Part shown: in pieces, positions 6,927 to 8,974 of the stretch
Layout: each line of letters begins with the position of its first letter
Numbering within the stretch: the stretch's first letter is position 1
Program-made: the position numbers and the translations under genes
Notes under the pieces: model-generated
The model's database searches: none
The model's input: the letters and a program-made list of their open reading frames with translations, nothing else
What the model was told of the DNA's origin: nothing
DNA from: Acidobacteria bacterium AH-259-L09
Lineage (GTDB): Bacteria; Acidobacteriota; UBA6911; RPQK01
Length of the DNA: 8,974 nt
Direction: 5' to 3'
NCBI GenBank assembly: GCA_027717875.1
Contig: JALLOL010000092.1
Location: forward strand, 1-8,974

Positions 6927-7106
6927 ATGGAGAACATTGCCAAGGGGTTAGTTGGTGTTGCAGCCTTGGGCTTTTTGTTGGCGGTCGTGGCGGCCTTCAC
7001 AGGCGGTGCGCTTATGGGTATTCCTGGTGAATCATTTTCCCGCGCTTGTGAGAATCTCGCACTGATTGCCATCGCCTTATTGCTACTGGGCAAAAAGGCT
7101 GCCTGA
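6927..7106 (+). CDS. Small two-helix membrane protein of unknown function
   Basis: 59 residues starting M-E-N-I-A-K. Two hydrophobic segments (about residues 7-30 and 43-55) are joined by a short loop containing M-G-I-P-G-E-S-F-S-R-A-C-E-N, and the tail L-G-K-K-A-A is basic. I place the start at ATG 6927 because of the AAGGAGGAG spacing; ATG 6921 would add two residues. The 153 bp upstream of it hold no other gene and are AT-rich close to the start, with a possible TAAAAT at 6892-6897, so it probably has its own promoter. I do not recognise a named family. The strong ribosome binding site and clean two-helix pattern argue for a real gene. It converges on the AtuA-family gene. Confidence 0.7.
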   Translation: MENIAKGLVGVAALGFLLAVVAAFTGGALMGIPGESFSRACENLALIAIALLLLGKKAA

Positions 7107-7109
7107 CCG

Positions 7110-7213
7110 GCTGACCACCTGTAGGGGCGAGCCGGTGGCTCGCCCCTACGAACAACCGAAACGGGTCCCCTTTTGGGATACCCTCTACCGGTTCGCCCCT
7201 ACACGTGGTCAGC
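7110..7213. repeat. 104-bp compound inverted-repeat element between convergent genes
   Basis: The outer arms 7110-7135 and 7188-7213 are 26 bp each. Read in the same direction they are GCTGACCACsTGTAGGGG followed by CGArCCGG, with two differences. The left arm overlaps the palindrome 7121-7149. In the centre, GGGT/ACCC with CCC/GGG can fold another hairpin (7163-7183). The right arm runs into the AtuA-family gene and encodes its last residues A-D-H-V and its stop. As it lies between converging genes, it could help to end transcription on both strands, although neither side has a T-run. Confidence 0.82.
7121..7149. repeat. 29-bp palindrome of the GTAGGGGCG family, copy 2
   Basis: Arms GTAGGGGCGAGCC (7121-7133) and GGCTCGCCCCTAC (7137-7149) form a perfect 13-bp stem with loop GGT. 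Length, arm ends and loop position match the copy at 5142-5170, so they belong to one repeat family. It begins 15 bases after the stop of the small membrane protein gene. Confidence 0.88.
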
Positions 7214-8974
7214 AGCCACGAGATCTTCTGGTACTTCCACCTGCATGAGGAGGAGTGCGTCCGCCAAAGTCTTTCCCTGAGGGTCAATGCGCAGCGAGAC
7301 TGTTCCACCGCCGCCCAGGCAACGGTGCAATAGAAAGTTCAAGGCAAGTAGATTGGGGAGCTCGAAGCGCTCCACCTCTCCTTCACAGATTGCTCCCAGG
7401 TAATCCTTGACGCGCTCCACGGTCAGTTCCTGGCTGATCCACTCGTAAATCTTTTTGCTGCGGGCCACTACTCCCACGTTACAGGTGTCTCCTTTATCTC
7501 CAGAACGGGCGTAGCAAAGCTCGATGAGCGGCACCGTCACTGAGCACCCTTTGACACGGGATTGGACTCCTGTTTTGGAAGGGGGTGAACCGAAAGACGA
7601 TGGCGATGCTTGCCTGTGGGGCGGCACCCAGGGAATATGAAAACTCTTGCCGCTATCAAGCATGGTGACTCTTGGACTCACCTCTGAGGCGGGGATCAAA
7701 CAGGGCCAGTAGGCCAGTATCTCCTCAACGCGGGGCCGCGCTCCCACGATCGCCACTCCGGGAACACTGTTCAAAATGAGAGAAGTAAATTTCCTGGCGA
7801 ATGCTTCAACCTTTTCTCGATTCGAATCTCGCGCTCCTAATCGAAGAAGGATTTCAGGCGGATCGGATGGCGGAGACAGATGACGGTGGCAGGCACTGTG
7901 CCCGACCAGTTCTGTGCTTGTTTCCTGGAATTCCAGCTGCAGGCGTTTCCAAAACATCTCTGCCATGGCGCGGCATTTTTCAAGCGCATTGGGACCAACG
8001 ACAATCATGGTGCCGTGGGCTTTGTAACCGCCGTGGTAGGAGATAGAGACCTTTAAGTGATCGGTGCAAGGTCGTCCTTTCACTCCAGAAACCTTTACCC
8101 GGTGATTTCCCTCGTCTTGCAGGACGATAGTGGAAAAATCGGCAATAACGTCCGGGGTGATGTAACGGCCAGGATCTCCTATTTCGTAAACCAGTTGAGA
8201 GGTGACCGTTTGGCAATTCACTAAACCCCCGGAGCTTTCATGCTTGGTGACATAAACAGTTCCGTCCGAAAAAAACTCCGCAATCGGATATCCCATATCG
8301 AGAAAAGAAGGAACTTCTTGCCAATCCGTCAGATTGCCGCCGCTGGCTTGCGCGCCGCATTCCAAAATGTGGCCCGCCACGACAGCTGCTGCCAGTCGAT
8401 CCCAATCTTGCAGACTCCATTGGAACTCAAAGGCGGGAGGCGCCACAGTGATGCTGGCGTCAGCAACACGACCGGTGATGATCATCTCGGCCCCTTCTTC
8501 AAGCGCCTTGATGACCGGTGCTGCTCCAAGATAGGCATTGGCGCTTTGGACCCGCTCGCGAATGGTGTGAAGCTCCTCACCGGTTTTCATGTTCTTCAGG
8601 GGGATTGCTTTTTCCAGAAGTTGATCCAGACCATCCATGAGATTGTCGCCTTCAACAACCGCGATCCTGGCCTGAATTCCTAGGCCATGTGCGATCTTTG
8701 CCAGTTCTTCCGCACAACCGCGCGGGTTAATCCCCCCGGCATTAGTGATGATTCGAGTGCCTGTTTGCTTGAGGATGGGTAGGCACACACGCATTTGGTC
8801 CAGAAAGTCTGTGGCATACCCAAGTTCTGCCTTTCGGGAGCGCTGTTTTTGCAAGATGGACATGGTCACTTCGGCTAGAAAATCCAGAGTGATGTAATCG
8901 ATTGGGCCTTGAGTGAGCTGCCGGTACAGGGCATCGAGATCATCTCCCCAGTATCCGCCGGCGTTTCCGACGCG
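7199..8974 (-). CDS. AtuA family (DUF1446) protein with C-terminal AtuA-like domain, 5' partial
   Basis: The frame is open to the right edge of the window and reads R-V-G-N-A-G-G-Y-W-G-D-D-L-D-A there, the conserved N-terminal motif of DUF1446, so only a few residues are missing. GTG 8869 is internal: the sequence before it (L-D-F-L-A-E-V-T-M-S) is family-typical. The long AtuA domain includes N-A-G-G-I-N-P-R-G (about 8720-8749) and G-Y-A-T-D-F. After a Pro/Ser-rich linker (about 7575-7625), the C-terminal small domain carries A-R-S-G-D-K-G-D-T (7484-7510) and the glycine-rich G-G-G-G-T-V. The family is named from atuA of the acyclic terpene utilisation cluster of Pseudomonas and is often found with acyl-CoA metabolism genes; its exact reaction is not settled. 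The final residues A-D-H-V and TAG stop come from an inverted repeat. Confidence 0.88.
   Translation of the reverse strand, partial: RVGNAGGYWGDDLDALYRQLTQGPIDYITLDFLAEVTMSILQKQRSRKAELGYATDFLDQMRVCLPILKQTGTRIITNAGGINPRGCAEELAKIAHGLGIQARIAVVEGDNLMDGLDQLLEKAIPLKNMKTGEELHTIRERVQSANAYLGAAPVIKALEEGAEMIITGRVADASITVAPPAFEFQWSLQDWDRLAAAVVAGHILECGAQASGGNLTDWQEVPSFLDMGYPIAEFFSDGTVYVTKHESSGGLVNCQTVTSQLVYEIGDPGRYITPDVIADFSTIVLQDEGNHRVKVSGVKGRPCTDHLKVSISYHGGYKAHGTMIVVGPNALEKCRAMAEMFWKRLQLEFQETSTELVGHSACHRHLSPPSDPPEILLRLGARDSNREKVEAFARKFTSLILNSVPGVAIVGARPRVEEILAYWPCLIPASEVSPRVTMLDSGKSFHIPWVPPHRQASPSSFGSPPSKTGVQSRVKGCSVTVPLIELCYARSGDKGDTCNVGVVARSKKIYEWISQELTVERVKDYLGAICEGEVERFELPNLLALNFLLHRCLGGGGTVSLRIDPQGKTLADALLLMQVEVPEDLVAADHV

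Noticed and set aside
8867..8869. GTG as start of the AtuA-family gene
   Set aside because: The 35 codons upstream to the window edge encode the conserved N-terminal motif of the family (R-V-G-N-A-G-G-Y-W-G-D).

Overview
The window is about 9 kb of bacterial DNA of moderately high GC. Type IV pilus genes, a Tat-exported lipoprotein enzyme and an AtuA/DUF1446 gene point to a Gram-negative-type heterotroph. An Acidobacteriota-like origin is my best guess. It is an inference from gene content and style, with no marker gene in the window to prove it.

Left part (1-5138): a long PilX-like type IV pilus protein, cut at its 5' end by the window edge, is followed by a PilB/GspE-type assembly ATPase. 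The two are separated by 58 bp that hold an extended -10 promoter (TGCTATAAT). The ATPase is 899 aa. It carries several GspE_N/MshEN-type N-terminal modules, one with the tandem 24-residue motif known to bind cyclic di-GMP, and a 14-copy hexapeptide linker made by an 18-bp in-frame tandem repeat.

Middle (5139-6773): after a 29-bp palindrome comes a Tat/lipobox sugar phosphate isomerase/epimerase-like TIM barrel, and then the most interesting gene. The stretch 6099-6773 is one open frame interrupted only by a TGA at 6384. That TGA sits where a thioredoxin-like CxxC motif should have its first cysteine (Sec-Ser-His-Cys). A 7-bp hairpin with a G-rich loop lies 17 nt downstream, as expected of a bacterial SECIS element. 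I read this as an exported selenoprotein rather than two ORFs or a pseudogene. A 92-bp element with perfect 30-bp inverted arms spans the junction of the isomerase and this gene, supplying the stop of one and the start region of the other.

Right part (6774-8974): a 59-aa two-helix membrane protein with a strong ribosome binding site on the + strand converges on an AtuA-family gene on the - strand, which runs off the right edge. Between them lies a 104-bp inverted-repeat element. It contains a second copy of the 29-bp palindrome, and its outer arm encodes the last residues and stop codon of the AtuA-family protein.

The pilus genes form one functional group. The isomerase and the selenoprotein overlap and are probably co-transcribed and both exported, but no shared pathway can be named. 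Three palindromic elements sit exactly at gene ends, which suggests a mobile REP-like repeat population in this genome.
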